Below, piece after piece: positions 49,260-58,529 of a stretch of DNA of 64,000 nt. The stretch is from Lumbricus rubellus (lineage: Eukaryota > Annelida > Clitellata > Crassiclitellata > Lumbricidae). The notes beneath the pieces were generated by a model, which did not search any database, was not told the origin of the DNA, and saw only the letters and a list, made by a program, of their open reading frames with translations. Position numbers and translations under genes: made by a program. The stretch's first letter is position 1. The number at the start of each line of letters is the position of its first letter. Location of the stretch: contig OX243821.1 of NCBI GenBank assembly GCA_945859605.1, forward strand, positions 1,862,992 through 1,926,991. Reading direction: 5' to 3'.

Positions 49260-52200
49260 ATGTATGTCTAAGTGAGGCAGAGACAGAGACAGACAGACAG
49301 TGAGGCAACCATACAAGATACATTGTAAGTGCTTTTACATGTATAACTACCTGGTCCAGTAGGCTACTAGAAATTCGAAACTAACTGTTTCTATGTCAAT
49401 CGAAGAAATTTAAAATGAAACGACTCAAACGAGTATATGAGGCAGTTGAGCTACTATATAAAGGTGTTCAGCAGCAGCAAATGTCTAGGATAGATCTGCG
49501 CTATATAAATTCTGATTGATTGATTGGTTGGTGATTGATTGTTTGACTGATTGACTGATTAATTGATTGACTGATTAACTGACTGAATGACTGACTGATT
49601 AATTGACTGACTGACTGATTGATTGCATGAGTTATTATTTGATTGACTGACTGACTGATTGACTGATTGATTGATTGATTAATTGATTGATTGACTGACT
49701 GACTGACTGAACGACTGACTGACTGAATCACTTATTGATTGATCGACTGATTGATTGATTGATAATTATTAGCATCGTACTTGAAGTAGCGCACGACTCT
49801 GCACATGGCCAGCTGCATGGGACGATTGTACTTTGCAAAGCTTGGCATCCAACTCATCAGTTTCTCGATCACAGCGATGTCCTCCGCTGTTCGTTGCTCC
49901 GGGTTCTTCACCAGTATGGCCACAACTTCTGGGGGAGCTCGAGTCTGAGAAGCAAAAAAAGTAACCAATAAGAACATGCGCGTAATGACTATTATTAGGC
50001 CTAACAAATGTTGTGTTTCCGGTAACCCGACCGACCCTCTTTTTTGCCGCGACCCAAATAATTTTGTAAACTTTAATAAATTTGTTTCTTAAATTTAAAT
50101 TTAAAACAATTTTTTTTAAACATTTGTATTGACATAACAGAAAAGACGTCAACAAAATGAAATTAATAGGACTGTTTACTAGAGCAGTTTTAGGTGCAGA
50201 CAGTCGGAAAATAGGCAGTTTATACTTGCTTAGAACACGTACTTTGTTTCAGCGTGCAAAAAAGACTAGTGGGGTATACTTTTTCGGATAGTCACTGCAT
50301 AAAACAATTTTACCAAAATAAAAATATTTTTCGACCTACCTACCCAATTTTTTTTAGCTCTGTTACCGGAAACACAACATTTGTTAGGCCTTATAATAGA
50401 CAAAGATGGAGGGAATACGTGTTAAATCGGGGGTCCTAAGCAAGGCTTTAATCACCATTCCTAATTCACATTTACGCAGCATCAAATACACGTGTACATA
50501 TAACAGCATATTAATGCGTAAAAAAGGTGTTTCGAAACAACCACATAAAATTCTCAGTCTTTTATGTTTTATTTACTTGATTGTGTTCGTAAAACGAACG
50601 TTGGTCCAATACGACGTGTTAATACCCGGGTGTTTTAGGCACGGCTGTAATAACCGTCCCTTGTTCACAGTTTTACATAACAAATAGCATCAAATGAACA
50701 CGTTAAAAAGGTGTCTGGATACATCCACATAAAATTACAATTATTATAGGGAACGACAATATTAAACTTCCCCGGGCAACTCCGGGTACCACAGCTAGTC
50801 AATAGCTTAATTATATTTTTATAATTGAATATTGTTAGTGTCCACTTTCTGCCTGAACGCAAGCTTCAAAACTCCAGCGCTAATTTGTTTGAATGTGCAC
50901 TTGTTATAGCGCCCCTTCAAGCTTTAGCTACTCAGAGGCGCTCTCGAATGCAAAGCGACACTGCATCGGAGTTTCACGCCGAAGCGCTGAGCAATTGTTT
51001 TGAGTGAAGCACAAACTAGCAAAAAAGGTAATTGTCCTGCGATTGGAAGCAATTTACCATGGAGGATTGTGAAGCAAAGAAAGGATTGTGCAGTTCTAAA
51101 AATACCTTAAAAACAGACCTGCGATTCATGGAAATTATAGACCTATGATTACTATTTATTCTCGATTTAGCTTTGTAAATGTAAATAACTAAAATGCATT
51201 CGACATGAGAGCACGATGCAACATTTACCAAACCCCGACTATCACCTAGAAACTAGTCACACGACGTTTTTAAAGTAGCGTCCAGTCCTGTAGGCCTGTA
51301 TAAAACTAGGTCTTTGTTACAATACCTTAAGACTCAACCCTTTAATGCCGAGATGGTAGTAAATGGTATGGGAAAGCCTATACCGTCCGGCATTAAAGGC
51401 TTAAGCTCACATCCTTCAAAACTGCGCACTAGTTATTTTAGCTCGTCTCTGAGCATTGCCAGTCCCAAGCCTGGATAAAGGAGGAGGGCAACAATACCTC
51501 TTTGACTGCTTTAAAGTCTCTTGGCTTGAAGGCGAGGTTGATCCCGGTCGCCGCTTTCGTCACCATCCGGGTTTTCTGCACCGATTCAGTCGTGACGTCA
51601 CTTCCGTCTGCGGAAGCCGGCTGCTCGGACACCGCCAAACCAATCTCCCTTGCGCTGATTCGTAGCGCTATATAAGAGACGGTCATTAGACGGACCTTGC
51701 GTACGGTGCGAACCCAAAGCTGAAACGGCTGCGACCAATAGGAAAGCAGAAGATGTCATTAGTTATTCATGAGTGGGAGGGGAATAGAAAGTTCATGATT
51801 ATTCTGGGTAGGTAGATAGTCTAAGATAGACAGACATAGACAGACCGGCAGACAGACAGACATACATACATACATACAGACAGACAGACAGACATACATA
51901 CGTACATACATACATACATACAGACATACATACAGACAGACAGACAGACAGATAAACATACATACGTACATACATACATACATACATACATACATACATA
52001 CATACATACATACATACATACATACATACATACATACATACATACATACATACATACATACATACATACATACATACATACATACATACATACATACATA
52101 CATACATACATACATACATACATACATACATACATACATACATACATACATACATACATACATACATACATACATACATACATACATACATACATACATA

Positions 52201-54057
52201 CATACATACATACATACATACATACATACATACATACATACATACATAAATACATACATACATACATACATACATACATACATACATACATACATACATA
52301 CATACATACATACATACATACATACATACATACATACATACATACATACATACATACATACATACATACATACATACATACATACATACAGACAGACAGA
52401 CAGACAGACAGAGACAGAGACAGAGATAGAAGTGAAGAGATAAAGAGACGGACATTATATATCTATATTATAATAGATCAGCTGTTGGAAATATTAATTA
52501 AAGAATAGGCAAATAATTTATTATACACCCGTGTTTATAATTATAGAATTTTGATATATTGTTGAATTTGTTGTAAAATAATATCAGAGACGTCAATAAA
52601 ATATAGTCCAAGTTGTTTTGGGGCAAAGGGGCGCAGTGTATAACATGCTAGCATGGAGATTTGTGTTTTGTGAATTTTTTTAACCAGTTGCCGTCTGTCA
52701 AACGGATTGTTTCAATAAAGAAAATATTATTATCATTTCAATAAACCGCTGATGTCACAAAGTAATGAATAACGTCAAAATGACCCTGCATTGAAACACC
52801 TTTAAATAATGTCCCTAATCACTCTTAAATAGTAGAAATTTTATACTTGAATAATTTTTATCGTAAGCAATTCGAGTAGGCTACTGCAACTAACTATATG
52901 CACGCCTCTAATATTACTATAGAGTATTGATAAAGGTCTAAATATTTCAATTAGTTGATTTAAAACTGATTATTGGACATAAATACCTTGAAAGTATCGT
53001 AAATACTGGATCTTTTTCGCATCTCCTGTAAAAGATAATATTAATAATAATAAACAAATGGATTATTTCTTGCATTTTTCAATGGCGCCCCTTCGAGCTC
53101 GCTACTCAGGAGCGCTCCCTACTACAGCGCGGACACTGCATCTGAGTTTCGCGCTGAAGTACACGAGCAATTCCGAATGAGGGTCTCTACGCAGCCTCTT
53201 GAGGTGGATTCGAACCTGAAACCTTGAAGCTCCAAGGCACCGAAGTGACCGAACCCACCACTGCACACACGAATCAAGATGGTCATAATAATGATGACGA
53301 CGACGACGTTGATTTTGATGACGACAACGAGGATTATGATGATGACAATGACTACGACTACGACGACTACTATGATGATAAAGACAACAACAATTGCGAT
53401 AATGACGATGACAACGGAGTATACAAGAGAAAAATTGTTCCGACATCAAGTACTCCGCATACTGGATGAAGCAAGTACTCAGCATACTTGATACATAAAG
53501 TACACCGTATTCTGAATACATCAAGTACTCCGCATATTTGATACATAAAGTACTCCACATACTGAATACATCAATTACTGTGCATACTGAACGAATCAAG
53601 TACTCCGCATACTGGATGCATCTAATAATATGCATACTGGACACATCAAGTACTCAACATACTGACTGCACGAAGTATTCCGCATACTGAACACATCAAG
53701 TACTACGTACACTAGACGTCAAGTACTCCGCATACTGGTTGAATTTAACACTCCGCATACTGGATGCATCTAATACTCTGCATACTTGATACACCAAGTA
53801 CTCAGCACACTGAATACACCAAGCACTCCGCAAACTGGACACATCAAGTACTTCGCATACTGGACACATCAAGTACCACTCCGCATACTGACCTGTTTCG
53901 ACGTCGTTTCGCTGAATTCCGGAAGTTCAGCGACCACTTCCTGTTCTTCTGACGTCATCGTCATCTCGCACTTCCGTTTGTCGTCCAACATTCGTTTCCG
54001 GTTGTGTTTCAGTCTTTCACGAAGTAGATCGAACACGCGATGTTTCATCCGCTGCTT
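36098..54057 (-). CDS. CNBD2: CNBD2-like cyclic nucleotide-binding domain protein (5' end possibly missing)
   Basis: Thirteen minus-strand exons (54057-53893, 53025-52987, 51728-51498, 49944-49781, 46631-46469, 44555-44404, 43205-43067, 41692-41483, 41017-40938, 38986-38911, 37932-37726, 37334-37103, 36276-36098) join in phase to 678 codons plus TGA. The first CNB domain (about 175-300) has YYIYTGSV and a full phosphate-binding cassette [16 protein letters not shown] (253-268, key Arg264). A second CNB begins near 305 ([17 protein letters not shown]), is split by a ~100-residue insertion, and ends with FGLENAM without the Arg. The Gly-rich basic tail is lineage-specific. Mammalian CNBD2 binds cAMP and is needed for sperm motility. 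The most 5' exon starts in phase 0 without an ATG at its head, so upstream exons are likely. Confidence 0.8.
36265..36660. repeat. ~120-bp tandem repeat that includes copies of the last splice acceptor
   Basis: TCTCACACCTGT followed by an AAAATTACTATATAAACC-type body recurs near 36269, 36361 and 36568. On the minus strand each copy carries ACAGGTGTGAG, the terminal exon acceptor. Confidence 0.7.
36690..37080. repeat. AACACCAACGTCAAACACT minisatellite in intron
   Basis: Imperfect AACACC/AACACAAACATT repeats fill the intron between the last two exons; open frames here are artefacts. Confidence 0.9.
37103..37334 (-). CDS. CNBD2-like gene, exon 12
   Basis: Acceptor TTCACCAG, donor AGAG-GTGAGG; phase 0 to 1. 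Encodes the region after the second CNB ([15 protein letters not shown]). Confidence 0.8.
37726..37932 (-). CDS. CNBD2-like gene, exon 11
   Basis: Acceptor TTCTCAG, donor AAG-GTATAG; 69 codons in phase 0. Carries the last strands and C-helix of the second CNB ([19 protein letters not shown]). Confidence 0.85.
37948..38580. repeat. GGTAAA-type degenerate hexamer array in intron
   Basis: About 630 bp of AGGTAAAGGTAAG-like repeats. On the plus strand nearly every unit mimics a splice donor; the gene lies on the other strand. Confidence 0.95.
38669..38892 (+). mobile_element. tRNA-derived SINE, full length
   Basis: Pol III box A TGGTGTAGTGG (38678-38688) and box B GGTTCGAATCC (38721-38731) start a ~220-bp unit ending GCGGCGCTATAACAAGTG. 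No tRNA cloverleaf, so a SINE and not a tRNA gene. Relatives, mostly partial and reversed, lie at 24.1, 50.9, 53.1, 58.55 and 60.9 kb. Confidence 0.8.
38911..38986 (-). CDS. CNBD2-like gene, exon 10
   Basis: Acceptor TGTTTAG, donor TTC-GTAAGT; phase 2 to 0. Encodes [18 protein letters not shown]. Confidence 0.85.
39225..39990. repeat. 15-bp TTTTTATTATCGTCC array, split by a MITE
   Basis: Units flank both sides of the element at 39311-39736 (39225-39310 and 39737-39990). Confidence 0.85.
39311..39736 (-). mobile_element. hAT-like MITE, copy 1 of a 426-428-bp family
   Basis: Perfect 8-bp target duplication ATTATCGT (39303-39310, 39737-39744; caution, the target is itself repetitive). Ends are CAAAGTTGTAAAAAACG and the inverse of CATAGATGTACAAAACG. 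The body matches the element at 62027-62454 in opposite orientation. Confidence 0.8.
40379..40709 (+). mobile_element. hAT-like MITE with CAAGGCCGTA ends, copy 1
   Basis: Starts CAAGGCCGTAACTAAGG, ends CCTGGCTACGGTCTTT, with an 8-bp duplication GGCATAGG/GGCACAGG (7 of 8). G/C homopolymer runs inside. Related to the element at 47608-47990. Confidence 0.75.
40738..40890. repeat. 12-bp GGTAAATTCCAA tandem array
   Basis: About 12 units in the intron next to the 40938 donor. Confidence 0.95.
40938..41017 (-). CDS. CNBD2-like gene, exon 9
   Basis: Acceptor TATATCAG, donor ACG-GTAAGT; phase 0 to 2. Encodes [20 protein letters not shown]. Confidence 0.85.
41040..41300. repeat. ~46-bp tandem array in intron
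   Basis: Units of GGTAAAGGTAAGAGTTAG and ATTAATTAAAAGTTGAGG repeat four times. Confidence 0.85.
41483..41692 (-). CDS. CNBD2-like gene, exon 8
   Basis: Acceptor GTAACGCAG, donor GAG-GTCGGT; 70 codons, phase 0. Encodes [14 protein letters not shown] and the insertion that interrupts the second CNB barrel. Confidence 0.85.
41730..42175. repeat. (ATTGT)n array grown from a SINE-like tail
   Basis: TATTG/CATTG pentamers over ~410 bp end at TTATAAAGCGCCTC, the reversed tail of the repeat seen at 47.5 and 54.6 kb. Confidence 0.9.
42395..42680. repeat. ~20-bp GCAATTGAATGTAACGCA array
   Basis: About 13 imperfect units; no gene. Confidence 0.85.
42715..43025. repeat. (CT)n and 30-bp CTGTCTCTCTCCTCTCATCT array
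   Basis: CT run about 42800-42865 followed by four near-identical ~38-bp units. Confidence 0.9.
43067..43205 (-). CDS. CNBD2-like gene, exon 7
   Basis: Acceptor TATACAG, donor GAG-GTTAGC; phase 2 to 0. Starts the second CNB ([20 protein letters not shown]). Confidence 0.85.
43375..44400. repeat. Intron filled by a 20-bp AGTCCATTGTAGTCCACAAT array and a (TCTAA)n array
   Basis: ATC/GTC repeats 43385-43460; the 20-bp unit about 43480-43860; pentamer TCTAA/ATCTAACTTATA 43885-44400, ending directly at the 44404 donor. Confidence 0.92.
44404..44555 (-). CDS. CNBD2-like gene, exon 6
   Basis: Acceptor CTTGTAG, donor TTCAG-GTAGAT; phase 0 to 2. Completes the phosphate-binding cassette of CNB1 ([16 protein letters not shown]). 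Confidence 0.88.
44585..45000. repeat. (GATT)n array between an exon and its decayed partial copy
   Basis: GATTGATTGAATGAATGATAG-type units. On its far side, 45030-45064 resembles the exon start at 44518-44552. Confidence 0.9.
45030..45066 (-). pseudogene. Decayed fragment of CNBD2-like exon 6
   Basis: GTTGCCGTTTGTGGCTTTCT and GGATCACTCCGA match exon 6 (about 28 of 34 bases), but without a splice acceptor. Probably a by-product of duplication with the (GATT)n array. Confidence 0.55.
45119..45368. mobile_element. hAT-type MITE, CAGGGGCGGATCC end
   Basis: 250 bp; ends CAGGGGCGGATCCAG and GGTATCCGCCCTTG; target duplication CGTCAGGA/CGTCAGGG (7 of 8). A related fragment with TATCCGCCCCTG is near 63137-63152. 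Confidence 0.8.
45377..46440. repeat. Intron: dispersed repeat copy, GGAT array, ~26-bp ACATACAGAAATACAAACAG array
   Basis: A copy of the six-member family at about 45470-45640, (GGAT)n at 45925-46035, and the ACAGACATACAGAAATAC array at 46150-46440. Confidence 0.8.
46469..46631 (-). CDS. CNBD2-like gene, exon 5
   Basis: Acceptor TTGGCGCAG, donor GGG-GTAGGA; phase 2 to 0. Core of CNB1 ([20 protein letters not shown] to RRKGACFG). Confidence 0.88.
46722..46795. repeat. GGATAGTTTTT repeat, copy 1
   Basis: GCCGGTGTCATGCGAAAAAC followed by TATCCGGCAACAAAAACTAT recurs inverted at 48855-48975. Confidence 0.75.
47340..47535 (+). repeat. SINE-like copy with ATACAATACAAT tail
   Basis: GAGCGCTTCTGAAAGGCTC, then GCGCTTTATAAATGGTCAG and a short ATACA tail. 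The start has an inverted CTAGATAGGATGGCAGAGCG pair. Confidence 0.65.
47550..48290. repeat. Diverged ~600-bp duplication; one copy carries a MITE
   Basis: GCGACTATTGGTCTGGGT at 47590 (filled) and GCGACTATTGTTCTGGGT at 48169 (empty) are both followed by GGTGTTTAATATGCCCTTTT. Confidence 0.75.
47608..47990 (+). mobile_element. hAT-like MITE with CAAGGCCGTA ends, copy 2
   Basis: TIRs CAAGGCCGTAGCCAGG and the inverse of CAAGACCGTAGACAGG (14 of 16) with target duplication GTCTGGGT/GTCTAGGT. The empty paralogous site near 48169 confirms the boundaries. 383 bp. Confidence 0.88.
48855..48980. repeat. GGATAGTTTTT repeat, copy 2 (inverted, internally duplicated)
   Basis: Four GGATAGTTTTT units, two followed by CGCA; a reverse copy of 46722-46795. 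Confidence 0.75.
49120..49765. repeat. (TGTC)n and SINE tail with (GATT)n array
   Basis: TGTC at 49193-49258. GATCTGCGCTATATAAATTC at 49492 leads into a GATTGACTGATT array up to 49765, beside the next exon. Confidence 0.85.
49781..49944 (-). CDS. CNBD2-like gene, exon 4
   Basis: Acceptor CTTCTCAG, donor TTCAA-GTACGA; phase 0 to 2. Encodes [18 protein letters not shown] and [20 protein letters not shown], the typical lead-in to a CNB domain. Confidence 0.88.
49998..50390. mobile_element. PIF/Harbinger-type MITE
   Basis: A perfect 29-bp TIR starting GGCCTAACAAATGTTGTGTT at both ends, TTA target duplications (49995-49997, 50391-50393), 393 bp, no coding capacity. TIR start and TTA target fit Harbinger. 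Confidence 0.88.
50400..51497. other. Intron, mostly unique sequence with a SINE fragment
   Basis: A reversed SINE fragment is at 50904-51010 (GAGGCGCTCTCGAATGC) and a CAGTCCCAAGCCTGGATAAA repeat tail at 51458-51489. No further exon seen. Confidence 0.6.
51498..51728 (-). CDS. CNBD2-like gene, exon 3
   Basis: Acceptor GGTCGCAG, donor GAG-GTATTG; 77 codons, phase 0. Starts [19 protein letters not shown]. Confidence 0.82.
51840..52410. repeat. (CATA)n tetranucleotide array, ~500 bp
   Basis: Nearly pure CATA with ACAG edges; open in all three minus frames as YVCM-type artefacts. Confidence 0.98.
52987..53025 (-). CDS. CNBD2-like gene, exon 2 (39 bp)
   Basis: Acceptor TTTTACAG, donor AAG-GTATTT; 13 codons [13 protein letters not shown] in phase 0 with both neighbours. 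Confidence 0.7.
53080..53262 (-). mobile_element. tRNA-derived SINE, reversed copy
   Basis: Reverse orientation of the 38.7-kb SINE: box B as GGATTCGAACC near 53207 and the GGCGCCCC-to-GAGCGCTCCC tail at 53086-53125. Confidence 0.75.
53270..53885. repeat. GAC/GAT repeats and a 22-bp CATCAAGTACTCCGCATACT array
   Basis: Trinucleotide stretch to 53410, then about 18 imperfect 22-bp units reaching the 53893 donor. Confidence 0.92.
53893..54057 (-). CDS. CNBD2-like gene, most 5' exon found
   Basis: Acceptor GTTGAGCAG before 54057, donor CAG-GTCAGT after 53893; 55 codons in phase 0, basic and helical ([19 protein letters not shown]). The 5' continuation is not found before the gap. Confidence 0.72.
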
Positions 54058-54089
54058 CTGCTCAACGCCGCCCTTCCTTCAAAGTCAAC

Positions 54090-54620
54090 AGTATTGTATT
54101 GTATTGTATTGTATTGTATTGTATTGTATAAGTGTATTGTATTGTTTTGTATTGTATTGTGTTGTATTGTATTGTATTGTATTGTATTGTATTGTATTGT
54201 ATAAGTGTATTGTATTGTATAAGTGTATTGTATTGTATTGTATTGTATTGCATTGTAATGTATTGTATAAGTGTATTATATTTTATAAGTGTATTGTATT
54301 GTATAAGTGTATTGTATTGTATTGTGTTGTGTTGTGTTGTATTGTATTGTATTGTATTGTATTGCATAAGTGTATTGTATTTTATAAGTGTATTGTATTG
54401 TATAAGTGTAATGCAGTGTATTGTATAAGTGTATTGTATTGTATTGTATTGTATAAGCGTATTGTATTGTATTGTATTGTATAAGTGTATTGTATTGTAT
54501 AAGTGTATTGTAATGTATTGTATTGTATTGTATTGAATAAGTGTATTGTATTATATTGCATTGTATTGTAACTTACCATTTATAAGGCGCTTCTCGTAGC
54601 AAGTGCGTTTCAGAAGCGCT
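54090..54620. repeat. (ATTGT)n array with ATAAGTG insertions, SINE-like tail
   Basis: Pentamer array over ~480 bp ending in CCATTTATAAGGCGCTTCTC, the reversed SINE-like tail. Confidence 0.92.
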
Positions 54621-54817
54621 CCCAGTGCGTTCAACCCCGAGAAAAAGGCAGGTTTTTAGACGAGAGAAAGACGAAGATACACTACCAGGATGGCAGAGCG
54701 AAATGATGGGGGAAGTCCATTCCGTAGAGAGAGGGACCAATGAAGGCAAATGATCTGGATTGAGTCATTGTTAAGTCGTTACCAACAACTCCCCTTGTCT
54801 TTGTACCATGCCTCTAT

Positions 54818-55017
54818 NNNNNNNNNNNNNNNNNNNNNNNNNNNNNNNNNNNNNNNNNNNNNNNNNNNNNNNNNNNNNNNNNNNNNNNNNNNNNNNNNNN
54901 NNNNNNNNNNNNNNNNNNNNNNNNNNNNNNNNNNNNNNNNNNNNNNNNNNNNNNNNNNNNNNNNNNNNNNNNNNNNNNNNNNNNNNNNNNNNNNNNNNNN
55001 NNNNNNNNNNNNNNNNN
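54818..55017. other. Assembly gap, 200 N
   Basis: Exactly 200 N, arbitrary length. Confidence 0.98.
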
Positions 55018-55239
55018 TTCAAAATTCCTGAAATTTTGGTAAAGTGTCCGCATTTCATATTCACAAAGGTAGAAAAAAATAATCCAAGCTGGTTTGACGT
55101 TTTCCACAAAAAATTGAAGTAGAATACCTCTGGGGTGTGTCACACCCCCACTTCACCTCCTACGGGTTAAAAATGTACCATTTTTCCAAGCCAATCCTAC
55201 AGTGATCATATGTTTTTTAGACATATCCTACTTTCCCAC

Positions 55240-55610
55240 TTTTACCCTGACCACAACCGACCATTACGACACCTAACCTGATCCTAACCGACACTCACAA
55301 CGCCTAACCTGATCCTAACCGACACTCACGACGCCTAACCTGACCATAACCTAACCTCACGACGCCTAACCTGACCATAACCTAACCTCACGACGCCTAA
55401 CCTGACCATAACCGACCCTCACAACGCCTACCCTTATCCTGACCGGTTTGGGTCCACTATTCCGAGGGTTCACTATTCCAAAGATCCACCCAACCCTACA
55501 TCTAACTCTAACCCTAAACATAACCCTAACCCTGAACCTAACCCTAACCCACCTATTGCCACCCTAATCCCAACCCTAACCTTAACCCACCCTAACCCTA
55601 GCCATCAAGG
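55240..55610. repeat. CCTAACCTGACC repeats and degenerate telomeric CCCTAA tract
   Basis: ~30-bp units CGACGCCTAACCTGACCATA (55250-55440) lead to mixed CCCTAACCCTAA, CCCTGAACCTAA (55490-55610), which is TTAGGG-type on the minus strand. Confidence 0.8.
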
Positions 55611-55619
55611 ATAGCGAAC

Positions 55620-56165
55620 AAAATATAGCGGATATTCGGAATAGTGGACCTTTGGAATAGCGAGCCGTTACCATCCTGACCAACATTCACGGTCCCCGAT
55701 ACTGCAATTAAGCCGTAATAAGTAAGGAAGTAAGTAAGTAAGTAAGTCAGTCAGTCAGTAAGTAAGTAAGTAAGTAAGTATATTCTTTATTTCTTAACCA
55801 GCTGCCAAACAGCACTCTGGTGAACAAGTATCACATAAATTTAACATAAGACATACAAAATTTAATGTTTAAGACTAAACAAACTAATTAATATGTAAAC
55901 AACATTCTAGTTATAAATGGCTTTCTCATTTGATTGTCTGCTCGTGGAAGTACCCGGTCATGGTGTCTGGGGCGCAGGTTATAACCCGTTTGTTTCGCTG
56001 GGGGAAGCAACTCGTGGAGGACATGGCCGGGTCTTGTCAGAACCGCCGAAAACAAACAACAAACTGTTATAGGCGTGGCGACAGAGTTCTTCAAATGTTG
56101 GAGTATCACACGAGAGATAATGCTAGATAATTAGGGCTTGGAGCCTGCCCCTCTCTTGCTGCATA
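55620..56165. other. Gene-free stretch with AAGT repeats
   Basis: (AAGT/CAGT)n at 55723-55780, then unique-looking sequence with TATTCTTTATTTCTTAACCA. No supported gene. Confidence 0.5.
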
Positions 56166-56173
56166 GCATACCC

Positions 56174-56482
56174 CATAGAGATGTATTAAAATATAAGGCT
56201 AGAGGGAATATCACGCCGTCATATTGATGTCGCTTCTGTAATCGTGCCGGCCAATCAAATCACGTCTAATCGACAGTAATCGTGCCGACCAATCACAGTC
56301 TTACACCTTCCAACAGCTGGAAAAGTAAAAAAAATTAAAACTAACATGGCTTGTGACGTCACTGGCGTGATTACCGTTAAATATATATTAAGGTCGTTGA
56401 TGACTTCACTTTTTTATGCAGATGAGATAGGCCATATTCTCTCTAGCCTATATATTTTATATATATAGCGTACATCTCTATG
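56174..56482. mobile_element. hAT-type MITE, CATAGAGATGTA ends
   Basis: 12-bp perfect outer TIR CATAGAGATGTA, extended imperfectly through TAGGCTAGAG. Perfect 8-bp target duplication GCATACCC (56166-56173, 56483-56490). 309 bp. Confidence 0.9.
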
Positions 56483-57339
56483 GCATACCCCCACCATGCA
56501 GGAGCTGCACAACGCAGACGAGCCATCGTAGTAGATCGTACACGTCATGGACCTTACCTCAAGATCGACATAAAAGGGTCAAAACGTTTCCACGGGTCCA
56601 CCCCTGCCTTTCTTCTCCGTAACATCAACGGTTTAGACGTCGCCATTTTCAGATTCAAAATGTGGTCTGGTCGTTAATTATTATCAACACTGAAACTCTA
56701 ATATTATTACCAATTTTTATCAAACAGTTTATCTCGAATTCATAATTCACTTGGATACGTCAGCATTGGATACGTCAGCATTGGTTACGTCATAACAGAA
56801 GCGCGCGTCATGCATAATAATTAGTTAATTGCAGTTTTGGAAAAAAATTTTTTTGGGAGCTGTTGATTAGTTTCAGTTAAGTTTCAAGGTTTCAAACGCT
56901 ATTTATACTTAGTTATATTACCATAAAATTGGTGTTTTTGAAGTAGAATACATGCGAGAATATCCCTACGCATTCGCTATGGTGGTAAGGATAACTGCAC
57001 GTTAAAAAAGCCCTGTCGGAAAATAATGTTTCTTTGCATCGCCGTGAACGTATTACAGGCCACAAAAAGGAAGAAAAGCAGGCGATGACTAAAAAAGGTC
57101 GTCAGACATTTTGACAATTAAAAAAAGTCCGTCAGAAAAGTTCGCCCCCCCCCCAAAAAAAAGAAGTCGGCTGTGCGTACTCAGTACTCACCTCAAAATT
57201 CACGGTCGAGAAAACACTCCCCTCAACCCCCACCCCGAAATAAAATCTCGGCTACTGCTTTGAATCCAGTCCCTCCCGGCTTGCCACCCAATTCTGCTAA
57301 GGTCTTTTCTGCACATTGGTCCGCAACCTGCTGGAAAAT

Positions 57340-57510
57340 ATTGCCACTGGAATTGAAAAGGCAGAGGTTTCTCCTTCAGATATGAAATCTGAAAATAAGC
57401 ATAATAATATCCGCGTTTGGATTAAAGCACCTTTAAATCGTTTTTTCATCGGTTTATATATTTAAGTCAGCTTCGAACAATGGGTGTATCACAAAGACGG
57501 GTGTAATCTC
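57340..57510. repeat. Six-member dispersed repeat, reference copy
   Basis: TGCCACTGGAATTGAAAAG, ATATGAAATCTGAAAATAAG, CACCTTTAAATC and GTTTATATATTTAAGT in order. Other copies start near 45470, 58368, 59107, 61687 and 63817. Confidence 0.75.
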
Positions 57511-57822
57511 GCTGTCACTACGAACGCTCTTGTTTGCCGCAAGATGTCGTTAAACACTCAATAAATGAACAAATTTAAAGACAAATTTAGACACCTTTAA
57601 ATAATTCTTCACATGCAGTTAAATGCTTCCTTCAATTCACTATATTATTATTAATCATTACTGGTCTAGTACCTTGCTCATAAGTGCTGTAATATGCCGA
57701 GCAAATTTCTGTCCAGGGTAACGGCCTCTGTTGTCATAGACCCTGGTCAAATCGGATCCATCCATCTATATTGTTATGTAGGTATATAATAATATAATAT
57801 AATCGTCATAATTGCCCTTTTA

Positions 57823-58064
57823 GTAATCGCGAAGACTGCGAAGACTAGGTAAGTAATAAATAATTCGAAGCGCTTTATATCATCACCTTTGCTTCGATTT
57901 ATTTATTTAATAAGTGCGTAATTACTTAATGACCGTCTTGCTTTAAAAATTATTTATTACTTACTTACTGACCGCTTTGCATTGTGGGACGCTGCGCTCT
58001 ATTTTAGTGCCGTCGTTGGCAACCATCTTATTTTGAAAACGGGCACGCAGTCTTCGGGATTACC
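57823..58064. mobile_element. Mutator-like MITE candidate
   Basis: TIR TAATCGCGAAGACTGCG versus the inverse of CGCAGTCTTCGGGATTA (one mismatch), flanked by a perfect 9-bp duplication GCCCTTTTA (57814-57822, 58065-58073). 242 bp. Confidence 0.8.
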
Positions 58065-58279
58065 GCCCTTTTAACATCTTTAATGCTGCAGCCACTGCTA
58101 CGACAGCTAATCTCTAGGCCTACCTATAAAATAGAAAACGTGATTTTATGTATGCTGAACGTGTACCATAAAACAACGTTAAGTACGCAAATATTTTCAG
58201 GGGATGGGCTAATCCAACCCCCTTCCGGATCGTTACCACATTTTGCTTAAGCCCCATAGGCACCCCCGACCCGCAACCT

Positions 58280-58284
<5 letters not shown>

Positions 58285-58366
<82 letters not shown>
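58285..58366. repeat. (TA)n dinucleotide run
   Basis: About 80 bp, one interruption. Confidence 0.97.
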
Positions 58367-58368
<2 letters not shown>

Positions 58369-58529
58369 AAACGCCAATGTAAAGATTTCACCGCAAAAAT
58401 CAATATCTGAACTAGGCATGGCTTGAAACACCTTTAAATAAAAATTTCAATACTGTATATAAAAGAAACATCGTAGATTTATGTCGGTCTGACTTTGTTG
58501 TATCCATTCTCGATGCGAGGGTCGACAAT

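Noticed and set aside
51759..52455. YVCM-repeat frames of about 200 codons
   Set aside because: Translation of a CATA microsatellite in all three minus frames.
54750..55143. Frames running through the second N gap
   Set aside because: Gap bases carry no sequence.
55490..55610. True chromosome end
   Set aside because: Repeats are degenerate, short, and followed by 8 kb of ordinary sequence.
56480..56677. 65-codon plus-strand frame (MAYPHHAGAA)
   Set aside because: Starts at the target duplication of a MITE, no splice or homology support.
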